Made by a program: the position numbers and the translations under genes
Virus record (IMG/VR): IMGVR_UViG_3300035661_000011
Span: 62,001-126,000 of that record
DNA length: 64,000 nt
DNA from: a virus
Strand: one strand, 5' to 3'
Shown: piece by piece, positions 10,090-19,476 of the stretch
Position numbering within the stretch: position 1 is the first letter of the stretch
How the letters are laid out: each line of letters begins with the position of its first letter
Notes under the pieces: generated by a model
The model's input: the letters and a program-made list of their open reading frames with translations, nothing else
Told to the model about the DNA's origin: nothing
Databases searched by the model: none

Positions 10090-11435
10090 TTATAGACGAT
10101 AAGGTATTTCAGCAGCAGTTCCTTAAAGTGGGAACTTCTAAACAGAAACCAGTAAACTTTACATATAAAGCGGAGTTTGTAGATGAGAACAATAGTGTAA
10201 TTCCTGTACACAATGTTTTACGATTGCAAGTGGCTGCAAATTACATTGAGCATTTTAGTGATGTAATTTTCTACACTATGGATATGTTTAAAAGTAACTA
10301 TTTTAAACTACTGAAAACCAATCGTAAAAGCTTAATGTTACGAGTTACTAAAACTGAATGTTCTTATACTGGTATTATAAATCAAAATGCTACATCGTCT
10401 AGTAGATTATACGATGTAGCATTAACTAATACTACTTCGGAGGCAGTAGAAACTAGACCAGGTAAGTTAACTGGAACTGAGTGGGATGACTTAGGTGGAT
10501 TTCATGAACTTACAGTCCAATTAATAGAGAGAGGATTAAATGAATTTAGAAACTGGGATGTTCCAGCTAGAGTGTATAAAAACTGTAATCTGACTACATT
10601 GTTACAGGGGTTTATGTCAACCCCACTTAAGTCATTAGACCCAAACATGAAAGTTGGATACGGGTGTACTATACACCCACCAGATAACGATGTTAAGTTC
10701 TTTCAGCGTAAAATTCCAGCTGGGATTAGAATTTATAAGTTTCCTAGACATATGCAGAATACGGTGGGTGTATATGGAAACGGATTAGCGTCGTATTTAT
10801 CAAACTCTATGTGGCATGTGTTCCCAACACACAACGTAGATAGATACACTAATGGTTCTAAAAAGATGACTATTATAAACGTTCCAAGAAATGAGATGAT
10901 GGGAAATAACAATAGTTATTTTTTGGACGCTAATGACGATGAGTTATATGTATACGCTACAGGTGACACATCACACGTTGATAACTCTGATAGAGCAATG
11001 AATAAAGTTGGTACTGGGTTTACCACTGTAAATCCAAATAACCTACTGGACGGATTTGTTAAGAACGATAAAGGTACATTAGTTATTCCTAAAGGACAAA
11101 ACTTAATGAGTGTCAACTTTGATTCTCGTTCTAGTGATATTAACAATGTAAAAACTAGTAAGCCTATATCTGGTAATCGTTTTAATGAAGCATCAAAAAT
11201 AACTAAGTCTATGGTTAATACAATTGTGGTAACGTGGGAGTATTCTAATACAGATTTATTGTACCCAGGTATGCCAGTTAAATTCATCTATAAGAATGGA
11301 GAGACTGCACATATGTTACATGGTGTTTTAGCAGGACATCACACCGAGGCAATAACACCCATGCAGTCTGTAACAGATCACAGGTACAAGTCCACAACTC
11401 AGTTAATACTAACTGTGGAACGAGCTAGTAATTAG
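10086..11435 (+). CDS. Probable baseplate hub protein (gp27/gpD-like), 449 aa
   Basis: The C-terminal third has the pattern of T4 gp27 / P2 gpD type hub proteins: a barrel strand with PGMPVKF near residue 397, then a His-containing turn (GHHTEA) and a closing strand of the type LILTVERA. The middle (215-290) is Asn/Asp-rich. It would form the trimeric ring on which the spike (54614) sits. It is the last gene of the four-gene block. The hub call is inference from fold-level resemblance; it might instead be another barrel-containing tail protein. Confidence 0.5.
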   Translation: MIIDDKVFQQQFLKVGTSKQKPVNFTYKAEFVDENNSVIPVHNVLRLQVAANYIEHFSDVIFYTMDMFKSNYFKLLKTNRKSLMLRVTKTECSYTGIINQNATSSSRLYDVALTNTTSEAVETRPGKLTGTEWDDLGGFHELTVQLIERGLNEFRNWDVPARVYKNCNLTTLLQGFMSTPLKSLDPNMKVGYGCTIHPPDNDVKFFQRKIPAGIRIYKFPRHMQNTVGVYGNGLASYLSNSMWHVFPTHNVDRYTNGSKKMTIINVPRNEMMGNNNSYFLDANDDELYVYATGDTSHVDNSDRAMNKVGTGFTTVNPNNLLDGFVKNDKGTLVIPKGQNLMSVNFDSRSSDINNVKTSKPISGNRFNEASKITKSMVNTIVVTWEYSNTDLLYPGMPVKFIYKNGETAHMLHGVLAGHHTEAITPMQSVTDHRYKSTTQLILTVERASN

Positions 11436-11455
11436 AAAGTTCAATTTATATAAAA

Positions 11456-11468
11456 ACATATATTATCT
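11456..11468 (+). promoter_or_regulatory. Early-type phage promoter motif ACATATATTATCT
   Basis: An exact copy of the consensus, lying 20 bp after the stop at 11435 and about 215 bp upstream of the next gene. A short imperfect hairpin follows at 11471-11491. Confidence 0.6.
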
Positions 11469-11645
11469 TGGTGATATAGTTACTTTATCGCTTACACTAA
11501 AATGTGCGTCTGGAGGTTTAATTAACAACGGTGCATTACGAACCATTGATAAGTTAGGCGTTATTTCCATAGTTAACAATAAAAACTTATCACCTGCATA
11601 AACCTTATATGGTGGATCCCTGACAGAAATGTCAGGAGTCCACCA
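11469..11645 (+). ncRNA. Candidate non-coding transcript or long structured leader
   Basis: The interval runs from the end of the promoter motif to a strong stem-loop at 11610-11645, with no sense ORF that has a ribosome site. A transcript of about 180 nt would begin and end in hairpins. It could instead be a 5' leader of the gene at 11685. An antisense 35-codon frame (11570 to 11463, minus) crosses it but lacks a well-placed Shine-Dalgarno. Confidence 0.3.
11610..11645 (+). terminator. Stem-loop with GAAA tetraloop
   Basis: Arms of 16 nt (TGGTGGATCCCTGACA and its partner) flank a GAAA loop, with one wobble pair and one mismatch. There is no U-run directly after it, so it may be a leader structure rather than a terminator. 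Confidence 0.45.
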
Positions 11646-11684
11646 CTAGTTTAAAACATTTAACTTTATTCGGAGATTTACAGT

Positions 11685-12632
11685 ATGTCATCAACTACCA
11701 ATATTACTAAAGAACAAGAAGCTTACATTATCACACTTATTGAAAATGGCGGGTTCTTAAAAGAAGAAGATTTACAGTACAGGGATGTGTTTCGTGCTGT
11801 TGGATTTGTAGTGACTCATGATAACGGGGAGTTCTATTTAACCGGTATGACGCATATACAGAGTGGTATTTTAACAAAATACCGCATTTCAGCACTACAC
11901 AAGAAGATGTTAATGAAAGGACATGACGTTCCACTGGATGTGGTCGCAGCACTTGTGAAACAATCACATACCAAAGTGCACCCAGTGTTATTTCAGTTAG
12001 GTGTAATTTTTACAAACGACACCTTACTAAAACACTTTCTAAGAAACCCACTGTTTTTACACGGTAGTGTTTCAGAAAGTTCAACGTGTGACTATGAAGA
12101 TTGGTTACAACGAACTATGTCTGTGGCTACAATCTACCAGTTTCAAACGATATTAAAGGCACATGATTTAAAGTTGATAGAAACTGCTATTGACAAAGTG
12201 CACACTCAGCTGAAAGGAGTTATCGATTTTGTAAAGTATGAAAAACCAAAAGATTACATTAGATACAATCAACCAAAATTAAGGTTGGGGAATCTTTGTA
12301 TTAAAGAAATTCTCGATTACGGTAAGGATTTTACTGAAGAAGCAGAGTGGGTACTTAAACAGCATTTAAAGTTGGAAGATTGTAAGTTCCCATATTTGCT
12401 GTGTAGTAAGAAGAAACGCGAAATAAATGAGCCAGACGAAGTCGTAGTGCTTCAAAAGTATACAACCGCTGGTGAAGCATTGAGTGAATGTAAAAAGCAC
12501 TCTGGGCGACTTATTGTGATGATTAATTTTAAACGTAACAAGTTGGGATGGTTTGAGTTACATGAACGTATAACGAGCGGAAAATATGTTTACATTGGTT
12601 CCGAAGATCGTCTAACTACACACAAGGGGTAA
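11685..12632 (+). CDS. Hypothetical early protein, 315 aa
   Basis: Not recognised. The start follows CGGAGATTTACAGT. The protein appears to have three parts: an N-terminal helical domain (1-100), a charged middle with a Lys-rich loop near residues 243-248, and a C-terminal alpha/beta stretch (about 255-310) rich in basic and aromatic residues. A TATATTATCT-type promoter lies about 215 bp upstream, which suggests early expression. It is spaced 3 bp from the alpha-CTD-like gene, implying a shared transcript and possibly a joint role in nucleic-acid handling (inference). Confidence 0.45.
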   Translation: MSSTTNITKEQEAYIITLIENGGFLKEEDLQYRDVFRAVGFVVTHDNGEFYLTGMTHIQSGILTKYRISALHKKMLMKGHDVPLDVVAALVKQSHTKVHPVLFQLGVIFTNDTLLKHFLRNPLFLHGSVSESSTCDYEDWLQRTMSVATIYQFQTILKAHDLKLIETAIDKVHTQLKGVIDFVKYEKPKDYIRYNQPKLRLGNLCIKEILDYGKDFTEEAEWVLKQHLKLEDCKFPYLLCSKKKREINEPDEVVVLQKYTTAGEALSECKKHSGRLIVMINFKRNKLGWFELHERITSGKYVYIGSEDRLTTHKG

Positions 12633-12635
12633 CTT

Positions 12636-13097
12636 ATGCTAACTACAGAAGAAAAAGCAAATTTGTTAGAAACGTTAGCTTGGGTAGTTGACAATGTTAG
12701 ACGTGTTAACCTTATACGGATAGATCTGGAGACTGGAAAAATCCAACTACACACTGAACAGATTTCTGGAATTTCCGGATTATGTACACTGTATGAACAG
12801 GGGTGGAGTTACACAAGTCTAAGTAAAAACACGTTTGAATTAACGCCCCCGGTTACCGACGATGTACACACTGGGTTATCCGTGTATGAACTAGATATAC
12901 CGATGGTAACTAAACGTGCATTGGTAACTACATTTGGAACAGTGTATCGTGGCAAACGTAGAACCGATATGTCCTTAGGAGATTTAGTTAAACTAACGCC
13001 ATTACAACTGTGTTCAGCATACAACGTGGGAAAAGTTAGTGTCTACAAAATAATCAGAGCGTTATCTGAACACAACCTTACTCTGGCCGATAAGTAA
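12636..13097 (+). CDS. Small protein with RNA polymerase alpha-CTD-like helix-hairpin-helix, 153 aa
   Basis: Residues 112-150 follow the pattern of the C-terminal domain of bacterial RNA polymerase alpha: an 'LxxLVKLT' helix, then NVGKVSVYKI (130-139) at the place of the conserved Asn-x-Gly-x-x-Ser hairpin, and a final helix ending LTLADK. In alpha-CTD this surface binds the minor groove of UP elements and activators. The N-terminal 110 residues are unfamiliar. A phage protein of this sort could bind promoters or compete with host alpha (inference). It may also be a generic helix-hairpin-helix DNA-binding protein. Confidence 0.5.
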   Translation: MLTTEEKANLLETLAWVVDNVRRVNLIRIDLETGKIQLHTEQISGISGLCTLYEQGWSYTSLSKNTFELTPPVTDDVHTGLSVYELDIPMVTKRALVTTFGTVYRGKRRTDMSLGDLVKLTPLQLCSAYNVGKVSVYKIIRALSEHNLTLADK

Positions 13098-13105
13098 AAG
13101 TGGTA

Positions 13106-13141
13106 AATACACCACGTGTCTATATAGACACGTGGTGTATT
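13106..13141. terminator. 36-bp perfect palindrome between convergent genes
   Basis: The palindrome is centred on TCTATATAGA with arms reading ACACCACGTG. It sits between the plus gene ending at 13097 and the minus gene ending at 13207, so it can stop transcription from both sides. Confidence 0.7.
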
Positions 13142-13206
13142 ATACTAATGGCTTATTTTTTAACTAATCAAACTATTTTTTTTTTTAAGTTTACAACCCA
13201 CACAGT

Positions 13207-14724
13207 TTAATCATCAAAGAAACTAGAAGATGACATAGAGTTGGAATTTGGTAACCTAAATAAAGCTGTGGACTCCATACCTACGTCTGGTTTAATACCA
13301 CCTAACTCAAACTTATAATAAAAGTCTCTACGGTTCATAGGGATAAAGTCACCCTCTCTTCGTTTTCCCCTCGAAACACACCAGTATGAACTACCATCAA
13401 TATGCTTACACACATTTGATAAAATTTCCATATCGAGTTCACTATATATACTCTTAGAGTTTTCATACCAGCTACCCTCAGCAAACAGTTTTGTACATCC
13501 GCCAGGGTTTTCTTTTGCTATGGCTCTAGCTTGTGAATCTAATTGTGCACCAGTAGCTAAAGCTATACCTTTGGGGTAGCAGTAACTTCTCATTATGTCA
13601 TAGGTTAATGCTAACTTTATATCATCCCTAGGAGCAGGTGTGTGCTTTGCTATTTTTGTAGCATAGTCAAAGTTACACATATGTATTTCATACCCATCAG
13701 AAATAATTTTATCCAATAGACTAATGAGGTTAAATACACTAAACACATTAGGGTTACATTTGATGAGAAAGACTTTATATCCAGTTTCATCAAAATACTC
13801 CCGTATGTATTCGCCAGCAGCTTCTTTTACAATTTTACCTAAAGGTGTATATACCCCTGTTTCTCTCCAGTGAGCACGCTGATACAAAACAGGTACATCT
13901 TGTTCAGTTGTAGTCTCAACACTAACTCTAACAATTGCTGGTATTTTAGTTGGATCAAATAACCAAGGTTTAGTAAACTTTGGTACATTTAATGTTAAGT
14001 CTAATAAATGTCCAGTCTTATATCCGAATGAAACCGCCCCGATGTTATAAGTCCAACCTCGTATTAACCCACCACCTATAGCATCGTTTAAACCTTGATA
14101 TCCAGTGTTTAACATTCCCTTCTCATCGTTCATGGTTATACCACGGTCTAACGCCTTAGTGATATCTGCAATGTTACCAAAATCAACAATGGTTTCTACA
14201 CCCGGAATCTCTTCCTGACTCATACCTGTGTTAATATCTGACAACTCGGCAATTACTTCTGATAAGAAAGGCTGCATTTCTAAAAACTCACCACTAAAAC
14301 TAATTTTAGCATTTGCTTTCTGTAACGCTTTTCTTGCATTGTCTTTTTTAGTAATGAATCGTAACTCGTTAATAATAGAAGCAATACGACCATCTAACAT
14401 ATCTGGGTTAATCTCAACACGTAATACTTTTTCGACTACAGCCATGTATTCTGGGTTATCTCTACAGTTAATGCGCATTCGTCCAATTACATCTTCTGCG
14501 TGGTGTTTGGTGTCAATAGTGTAGAGCATCCATTCAGCTGAATCCCTAAGGTTTTCTACGATATTTTCATCACTACCAACACCCATTGTAAATTTAGGGT
14601 CAATTTTAATCTTATCTAATATTCGTTTTACTTCATCTTTAATGTGATGTGAACATCCTTCTTTATGACCACACAGGTATAAAAGAGTAATTATTTTAAT
14701 CAACTTTAAAACTTCGTTATCCAT
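13207..14724 (-). CDS. DnaB/RecA-fold replicative helicase-like ATPase, 505 aa
   Basis: Residues 206-240 match the DnaB family core: a TGY..LND segment, Gly-Gly-Gly at 217-219, then the P-loop region GAVSFGYKTG (229-238). The P-loop is atypical: Tyr235 precedes Lys236, and the usual first Gly is shifted. The N-terminal 200 residues are helical, as expected for a helicase N-domain. The C-terminus ends in Ser/Asn residues and acidic DD, like an SSB-type tail. It probably unwinds DNA at the phage fork. It is a single minus-strand gene between convergent palindromes and a divergent capsid operon. Confidence 0.6.
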   Translation of the reverse strand: MDNEVLKLIKIITLLYLCGHKEGCSHHIKDEVKRILDKIKIDPKFTMGVGSDENIVENLRDSAEWMLYTIDTKHHAEDVIGRMRINCRDNPEYMAVVEKVLRVEINPDMLDGRIASIINELRFITKKDNARKALQKANAKISFSGEFLEMQPFLSEVIAELSDINTGMSQEEIPGVETIVDFGNIADITKALDRGITMNDEKGMLNTGYQGLNDAIGGGLIRGWTYNIGAVSFGYKTGHLLDLTLNVPKFTKPWLFDPTKIPAIVRVSVETTTEQDVPVLYQRAHWRETGVYTPLGKIVKEAAGEYIREYFDETGYKVFLIKCNPNVFSVFNLISLLDKIISDGYEIHMCNFDYATKIAKHTPAPRDDIKLALTYDIMRSYCYPKGIALATGAQLDSQARAIAKENPGGCTKLFAEGSWYENSKSIYSELDMEILSNVCKHIDGSSYWCVSRGKRREGDFIPMNRRDFYYKFELGGIKPDVGMESTALFRLPNSNSMSSSSFFDD

Positions 14725-14808
14725 AATACCGAACTACCTCTATTTTTTTGTTTGTTATATTTATGTAACAACTGTTAACCATTAACTCGACACTAGGAGC
14801 TATAGGAT

Positions 14809-15282
14809 GTGAAGAAACTATTATATTTAAACGGCGTACAACTCGCATTACTATCACAGCAGGGCGTTAACCTTAATACTCTAACGATTGATAAATTAAA
14901 AGACTCACTTATAGGTTCTGACTTTATAAATATTTGTGAGACAACTGCTACTATGTGTTCAAAGTTTAGTTTTATTAATCGGCTTGGTTTAGAACTAGAC
15001 ACAGATTGGTTACCCACCATCTGTCATAGCTTTTATCAAGGAACTACACAACCAGACATACATGGTTTAACCACACCGCCCTTAGGAACTATCTTTGGTG
15101 CCATTTGTACAACAGATAAAATTCTACTGTTATACCCTATGGAATCCGAGTATATTAATGAGTATGATATGTGCAAGCATTCGCGATTAAACATCTTGTC
15201 TGCTTTAACGAAAATCATGATTTTTAAAGAACTTAAACAGTTAAACGTATTCAAGTCTGCATTTATCGCAGAAGGAAAATAA
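14809..15282 (+). CDS. Hypothetical protein preceding the capsid gene, 157 aa
   Basis: The start is taken as GTG at 14809 after AGGAGCTATAGG; the ATG overlapping it by two bases (14807) is followed at once by a stop. The protein is helical at both ends, with a central Pro/Gly-rich loop around residues 75-95. The capsid gene begins 2 bp after its stop, so the two are co-expressed. A capsid assembly or scaffold role is possible from position only. The family is not recognised. Confidence 0.5.
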   Translation: MKKLLYLNGVQLALLSQQGVNLNTLTIDKLKDSLIGSDFINICETTATMCSKFSFINRLGLELDTDWLPTICHSFYQGTTQPDIHGLTTPPLGTIFGAICTTDKILLLYPMESEYINEYDMCKHSRLNILSALTKIMIFKELKQLNVFKSAFIAEGK

Positions 15283-15284
15283 CA

Positions 15285-17579
15285 ATGGCATACTTCGGAT
15301 TAAAAACACTAGATAGCGCATCTGTATCAGCAAGAGCTGCTATCAAAAACATCGTACTAAGTAACGGTAGCTTACTTGGGAAAGACGACCTCTATGGATT
15401 TTGTGGTTTGGAAGCACTTAGCGATAGACGCAAAATGCCAGAGTTCCTTGACAAAGTTGGTGTAGTGGTTGATGTTTTAAAACGCGATCCAGCAATCACA
15501 ACTTGGGTAACTGGCTTAGCTACACCAGATAGAAACGCCGTATACTTTGGTACTAATGCTGCACAGTCTGTAGCTGGTATGGAGTCTATTAGAGACAGCT
15601 GGGTAGACGACGCATTCCAAACATTAGCAGTTTCATTAATGTCACAAATGTCACCACACGAAACCGTAAAACAGTATAATAACATCTGTCCTCAAGCTGG
15701 CAGTGAACGTATCGCACATTCTTTTCAAGGTGCTCCATCTTTAGCTGGTTTAGATAACCCTACTTGGGGTGAGAAATGGGGATTGGAGTCATTTGATCCA
15801 ATCCAACATTTGGATTTCATTGCCGCTTCTGCAATGATTAATGCACAAACTTCTATCCCTGGTGGGTTTGAAGACACGTGGTTTCCTGCTATCTCTTTAC
15901 CACCTGGTCAGGCTGGTTACGATGTACAGATTCAAGTACCAAAGATTTTAATTACACGTTATCGTAATACTTCATCTGGCGCACCTATGCTTCTGCAAAA
16001 AGTGAACTTAGTTGAAGCTGCATACAACCCATCGATTATGGCGTCTAACGGAATTGATATTATTCCAATCGCTATCTCTGCTACAGAACCTGCTCAGTTA
16101 GTTGTTGAAGCTTTAGTTCCTGCTTGGGAAAAAGAAATCCTAGGCGAGAAAATGAAGACTCGACCAATCATCTTTGGTGAAGAAGTTGGTTTAATCGAAC
16201 TTGCTACCTTTAAAGGTATCGAGAACGGTGGTACAATGGACACCACAGATGCCTTATATACTAACATCGGTATTAAAGACATTTACTTTAAAGTAACTGT
16301 AACTACAGGCAAGAATACTGCTACACCAGTTGTTAAATCTGCGGTAATTAAAAACGATGTTACTAACGTAGTCGGTACACTGTTGCAACAAAAGACATTA
16401 GGTCGTCCACAAGGCTTACAAACCACAACCGAAGCACCATTGTATTTAAGTAGCGATTTTACTCCTGTTTCTGGCGACACAAATGCTGACGTTATTGGTG
16501 CCATTCGCAATATCATGGGTCTAGCTGCATCAGCTAAATTTACACTGCAAGGTGTAGTTCGTTTATCTGCTACAGCTGATACTGAAATCGGCAGTATGGT
16601 AGTTGACCAAGCACAACCAAAAGTGGTTTCCGCATTTGGTCCAGTTAAATCTGGTCAGTTACCAATCACGTATGATATCTCAACATTGGACAGCGCAGCT
16701 ACCAGTGTAACTATCACTATGGTTGGGTGGTATCCATCTGCTAAACGTACTAACTCAAACTTACGTACCAATGGAACAATCATTGATGCAAGCAACGTTG
16801 TAAACTACCGTTTGCCTATCAACGTATTTCCTCCATTTACTGCACGTACTGCATTAAACACAACTGACCAAATTACATTTGAAACTTTGGCTAACGTTAC
16901 ACAGTTGTGGGTGTCTGGACAATGTGTTGAAAAGTTATTACAAATGGAAGATTGGTTAACTGAAGTTTCTGGCACTCCAATGGGTGTCGGTGTAATGACT
17001 AACCAGTGTCCAATCATGGGTGGCGAATTTGTTATTCCAACACTTCGTAAAGACTTTGTTGATTTGCAATCATTATGCAAAAACTGGCAGTCTAAAGACA
17101 CATTGGCTAACATTCGCGCCACTATCCAAACAAGTATTATGTACAACTCTTTAGCGTTGTATATGGAGTCTGGTTATTCTTCAGCGATGCAAATGCTGTT
17201 GTCTGATTTGGATGCATATGAAACAATCATTGTTACTGATCCATTGATTGCGCAATACTTTATGGAACCTGGTGATATAAGAACCTTTGGTGATAATCGT
17301 AAATATATCATCACCAAATCTAACAACAAAGACATTCGTGGTAAAGTGTATTACTCGTTCCGTTTAGTAGGTTCAGGTGATTTGGTACACCCTATGTCAT
17401 TCGGTTGCAGATTACAATCACCAAACATCACATATGAAGTTGTACCTATGGCTCGTAGTGGTGCGACATACCGCGAAATTCAATCTATGCCACGTGTAGT
17501 ACCCTATGCTAATTTACCAGTGTTAGGCGTGCTTCTTATTCGTGGGTTGGATACATTCGCTAGCTCACCTGCACAATAG
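15285..17579 (+). CDS. Major capsid protein, 764 aa, with cleaved propeptide
   Basis: Length and layout match phiKZ-like major capsid proteins (about 750 residues, HK97-type fold). A Gly-Leu-Glu sits at 166-168 (WGLESFDP), close to where phiKZ gp120 is cut after Glu163. A second, CGLEALSD, is at 41-43. The mature chain would be about 596 residues, beta-rich, with low Lys and many Thr/Val. The upstream site GAAGGAAAATAACA is strong, and codon choice appears smoother than in the flanking unknowns, as in highly expressed genes. A 34-bp palindrome follows at 17605. The capsid call is well supported by length, motif and gene order. Confidence 0.75.
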   Translation: MAYFGLKTLDSASVSARAAIKNIVLSNGSLLGKDDLYGFCGLEALSDRRKMPEFLDKVGVVVDVLKRDPAITTWVTGLATPDRNAVYFGTNAAQSVAGMESIRDSWVDDAFQTLAVSLMSQMSPHETVKQYNNICPQAGSERIAHSFQGAPSLAGLDNPTWGEKWGLESFDPIQHLDFIAASAMINAQTSIPGGFEDTWFPAISLPPGQAGYDVQIQVPKILITRYRNTSSGAPMLLQKVNLVEAAYNPSIMASNGIDIIPIAISATEPAQLVVEALVPAWEKEILGEKMKTRPIIFGEEVGLIELATFKGIENGGTMDTTDALYTNIGIKDIYFKVTVTTGKNTATPVVKSAVIKNDVTNVVGTLLQQKTLGRPQGLQTTTEAPLYLSSDFTPVSGDTNADVIGAIRNIMGLAASAKFTLQGVVRLSATADTEIGSMVVDQAQPKVVSAFGPVKSGQLPITYDISTLDSAATSVTITMVGWYPSAKRTNSNLRTNGTIIDASNVVNYRLPINVFPPFTARTALNTTDQITFETLANVTQLWVSGQCVEKLLQMEDWLTEVSGTPMGVGVMTNQCPIMGGEFVIPTLRKDFVDLQSLCKNWQSKDTLANIRATIQTSIMYNSLALYMESGYSSAMQMLLSDLDAYETIIVTDPLIAQYFMEPGDIRTFGDNRKYIITKSNNKDIRGKVYYSFRLVGSGDLVHPMSFGCRLQSPNITYEVVPMARSGATYREIQSMPRVVPYANLPVLGVLLIRGLDTFASSPAQ

Positions 17580-17604
17580 TTTTAACCGTTAAGTAAGTAG
17601 ATAT

Positions 17605-17638
17605 GTGCACACACAGCTTATATAAGCTGTGTGTGCAC
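17605..17638. terminator. 34-bp perfect palindrome after the capsid gene
   Basis: Uninterrupted palindrome with arms GTGCACACACAGCTTAT, 25 bp after the capsid stop. An early-type promoter begins 18 bp further on. Confidence 0.7.
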
Positions 17639-17656
17639 TATTCGTTTTTAATTTAA

Positions 17657-17669
17657 ACATATATTATCT
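17657..17669 (+). promoter_or_regulatory. Early-type phage promoter motif ACATATATTATCT
   Basis: Exact consensus copy, 47 bp upstream of the ATG at 17717 and just after the capsid terminator. A small inverted repeat (AACTATTAGTT, 17679-17689) follows. Confidence 0.6.
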
Positions 17670-17716
17670 ATTTGAGCTAACTATTAGTTTATCATTTAAA
17701 CAAACTGGAGAAACCT

Positions 17717-18283
17717 ATGCGATACATAATTCAAAAAGTTACAATGGCGATTATATTTCAATTAGCTATAATAAGGTTTTATATAGCGTATAGTAGAAAT
17801 GGTAATATGTCAGCACTGTGTTTATATTACGCGTTTGTATCAACGATATATACGCGAGAATTGGATAAAATAAAACCAAGTAACAGTGTGCACGAAATAC
17901 ATATTTTAAAAAGTGTGATGCGTGATGTTAACTCACACGATGCTAAGTTAGCTACATTGGGGGACGAACAGATTTTAGTGTTGTGTAAAATACTTAAGTA
18001 TGAAATGGTACCGTTGATAAAATCATATATACGTGGAAAAATAAATATTCTACGTTTATATAACACGTTTGGGTATTATCTATTAGATGACGAAAGTCCA
18101 TATAAAGAACAATTATTAAAACTCGGTGTTAATAAGGAAACACTTGAAAGTATAAATGGGTATTTGTATTCTACAATTCGACACATCAGGTACACTGCCT
18201 CAGTCCAAAGGTTTCAACAGGTGACCGCTGTATTTTCACAAAACGTATTAAAGTTTTCTAAACCGTTTAACCTCATGGCGTAG
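17717..18283 (+). CDS. Hypothetical early protein, 188 aa
   Basis: Not recognised. The ribosome site is GGAGAAACCT. The N-terminus holds a long hydrophobic/aromatic stretch (about residues 8-40) that could be a membrane helix or a buried helix pair. The remainder is helical and basic. It is a single-gene unit bounded by its own promoter at 17657 and a palindrome at 18285, which points to independent early expression. Confidence 0.45.
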   Translation: MRYIIQKVTMAIIFQLAIIRFYIAYSRNGNMSALCLYYAFVSTIYTRELDKIKPSNSVHEIHILKSVMRDVNSHDAKLATLGDEQILVLCKILKYEMVPLIKSYIRGKINILRLYNTFGYYLLDDESPYKEQLLKLGVNKETLESINGYLYSTIRHIRYTASVQRFQQVTAVFSQNVLKFSKPFNLMA

Positions 18284-18284
18284 T

Positions 18285-18318
18285 CGTACTCCAGGCAGAA
18301 TATTCTGCCTGGAGTACG
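18285..18318. terminator. 34-bp perfect palindrome
   Basis: Arms of CGTACTCCAGGCAGAAT folded without a loop, beginning directly after the stop at 18283. The next promoter starts 24 bp later. Confidence 0.7.
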
Positions 18319-18342
18319 TATTATTTTTCGACAATGACACAA

Positions 18343-18355
18343 ACATATATTATCT
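18343..18355 (+). promoter_or_regulatory. Early-type phage promoter motif ACATATATTATCT
   Basis: Exact consensus copy, only 19 bp upstream of the ATG at 18375, so the leader would be very short. No strong leader hairpin is seen here; CTAG repeats could form only 4 bp. Confidence 0.55.
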
Positions 18356-18374
18356 AGATGACACTAGTTAGCTT

Positions 18375-19457
18375 ATGGGTATTAAAATGGATGTATTAAA
18401 AAGTGTTTTATCAGAAAAGAAACTAATAACAAATAACAATAGGGGATGTTCAGTAAGTTCTACATATGTTAATTTTTCAAAACATTACTTAGCAGTCTGT
18501 TTCAGAGATGGGTGTTATACTATTTTGTCACCGAATGCAAACAGTGTCAGTGCCGACCTCTTGGTAATTGAACATAACAAAACAAATTTCACAGATGGTA
18601 TTTTAACTGTAGATGGGGATGAGGACCCAATTTTAAATCACATAAAAGAAAATTTAACTAAATCAAACGGGAAGCATGTTACATGGGAAGAAAGAGTCGA
18701 TATTACAGATATCGTTAAAGCAAGGGGTGGTGTTTACATTTCAAATTTAGACGTCTATGTTGGGATAGCTACCCAAATGGAGAGTATACATTTTCACCCA
18801 TACAGTTACCAACATACACTTAATTCCATGTTAAATCATGGAGAGGATTTCGATACCGCATCACAAATTAGCATTCGATTGCAAATAATCGACAACCAAA
18901 AACCTGGTGTAGATTATTACACCGTTCTAAATAATAACATCGTACATTTAAAAAGCGAAAGGAGTATGATAAAGGGTAACGGTTTCTATATAAGTGGTAT
19001 GCCTGAAATTCAATCGGCACATGCAAACAAACTACGTTGTGTTCAAATAGTTAGTTTGGAAAAAGCTTTTTCTAAAGAAGCATCGTTTACACTGTTTACT
19101 ACATTGGCGGAGGCTACAGTAGCTGTAAATGAAAACATAGTACACTCATCGCAGAATAAGTTAGATACTGCGCAACACGAAAAGACTATACTTGAGATAA
19201 AACGAGAGGTAGAATTATTGCAACAAGAGAATCAGTTATTAAACACTAAACGAGTTCAGAAAGAAACTGAACTTAAAGAGTATAAAGTTGAACAGGAGAA
19301 AGTACAACAGGATATAAAATTTAACTATGACTTACGGTTACAACAACTTAAGGAGGAAGCTACAATTAAGAGTGGTGAAGCGAAAAGTACGATGGAGTAT
19401 TATAAATTAGCAGGAGCTGCATTGGGGTTCGGGTTATTAGTTGCAAAACTTATATAA
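18375..19457 (+). CDS. Hypothetical early protein, coiled coil and C-terminal membrane anchor, 360 aa
   Basis: The N-terminal 230 residues look globular and mostly beta. Residues about 255-330 form a Glu/Lys/Gln-rich coiled coil. The last 18 residues are hydrophobic (AGAALGFGLLVAKL) and could anchor the protein in a membrane or pack in an oligomer. ATG at 18375 or the Met four codons later could be the start. The promoter at 18343 suggests early expression. The architecture fits a scaffold or membrane-tethered factor. The family is not recognised. Confidence 0.45.
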   Translation: MGIKMDVLKSVLSEKKLITNNNRGCSVSSTYVNFSKHYLAVCFRDGCYTILSPNANSVSADLLVIEHNKTNFTDGILTVDGDEDPILNHIKENLTKSNGKHVTWEERVDITDIVKARGGVYISNLDVYVGIATQMESIHFHPYSYQHTLNSMLNHGEDFDTASQISIRLQIIDNQKPGVDYYTVLNNNIVHLKSERSMIKGNGFYISGMPEIQSAHANKLRCVQIVSLEKAFSKEASFTLFTTLAEATVAVNENIVHSSQNKLDTAQHEKTILEIKREVELLQQENQLLNTKRVQKETELKEYKVEQEKVQQDIKFNYDLRLQQLKEEATIKSGEAKSTMEYYKLAGAALGFGLLVAKLI

Positions 19458-19476
19458 ATTTTAAAGGACGTTAACC

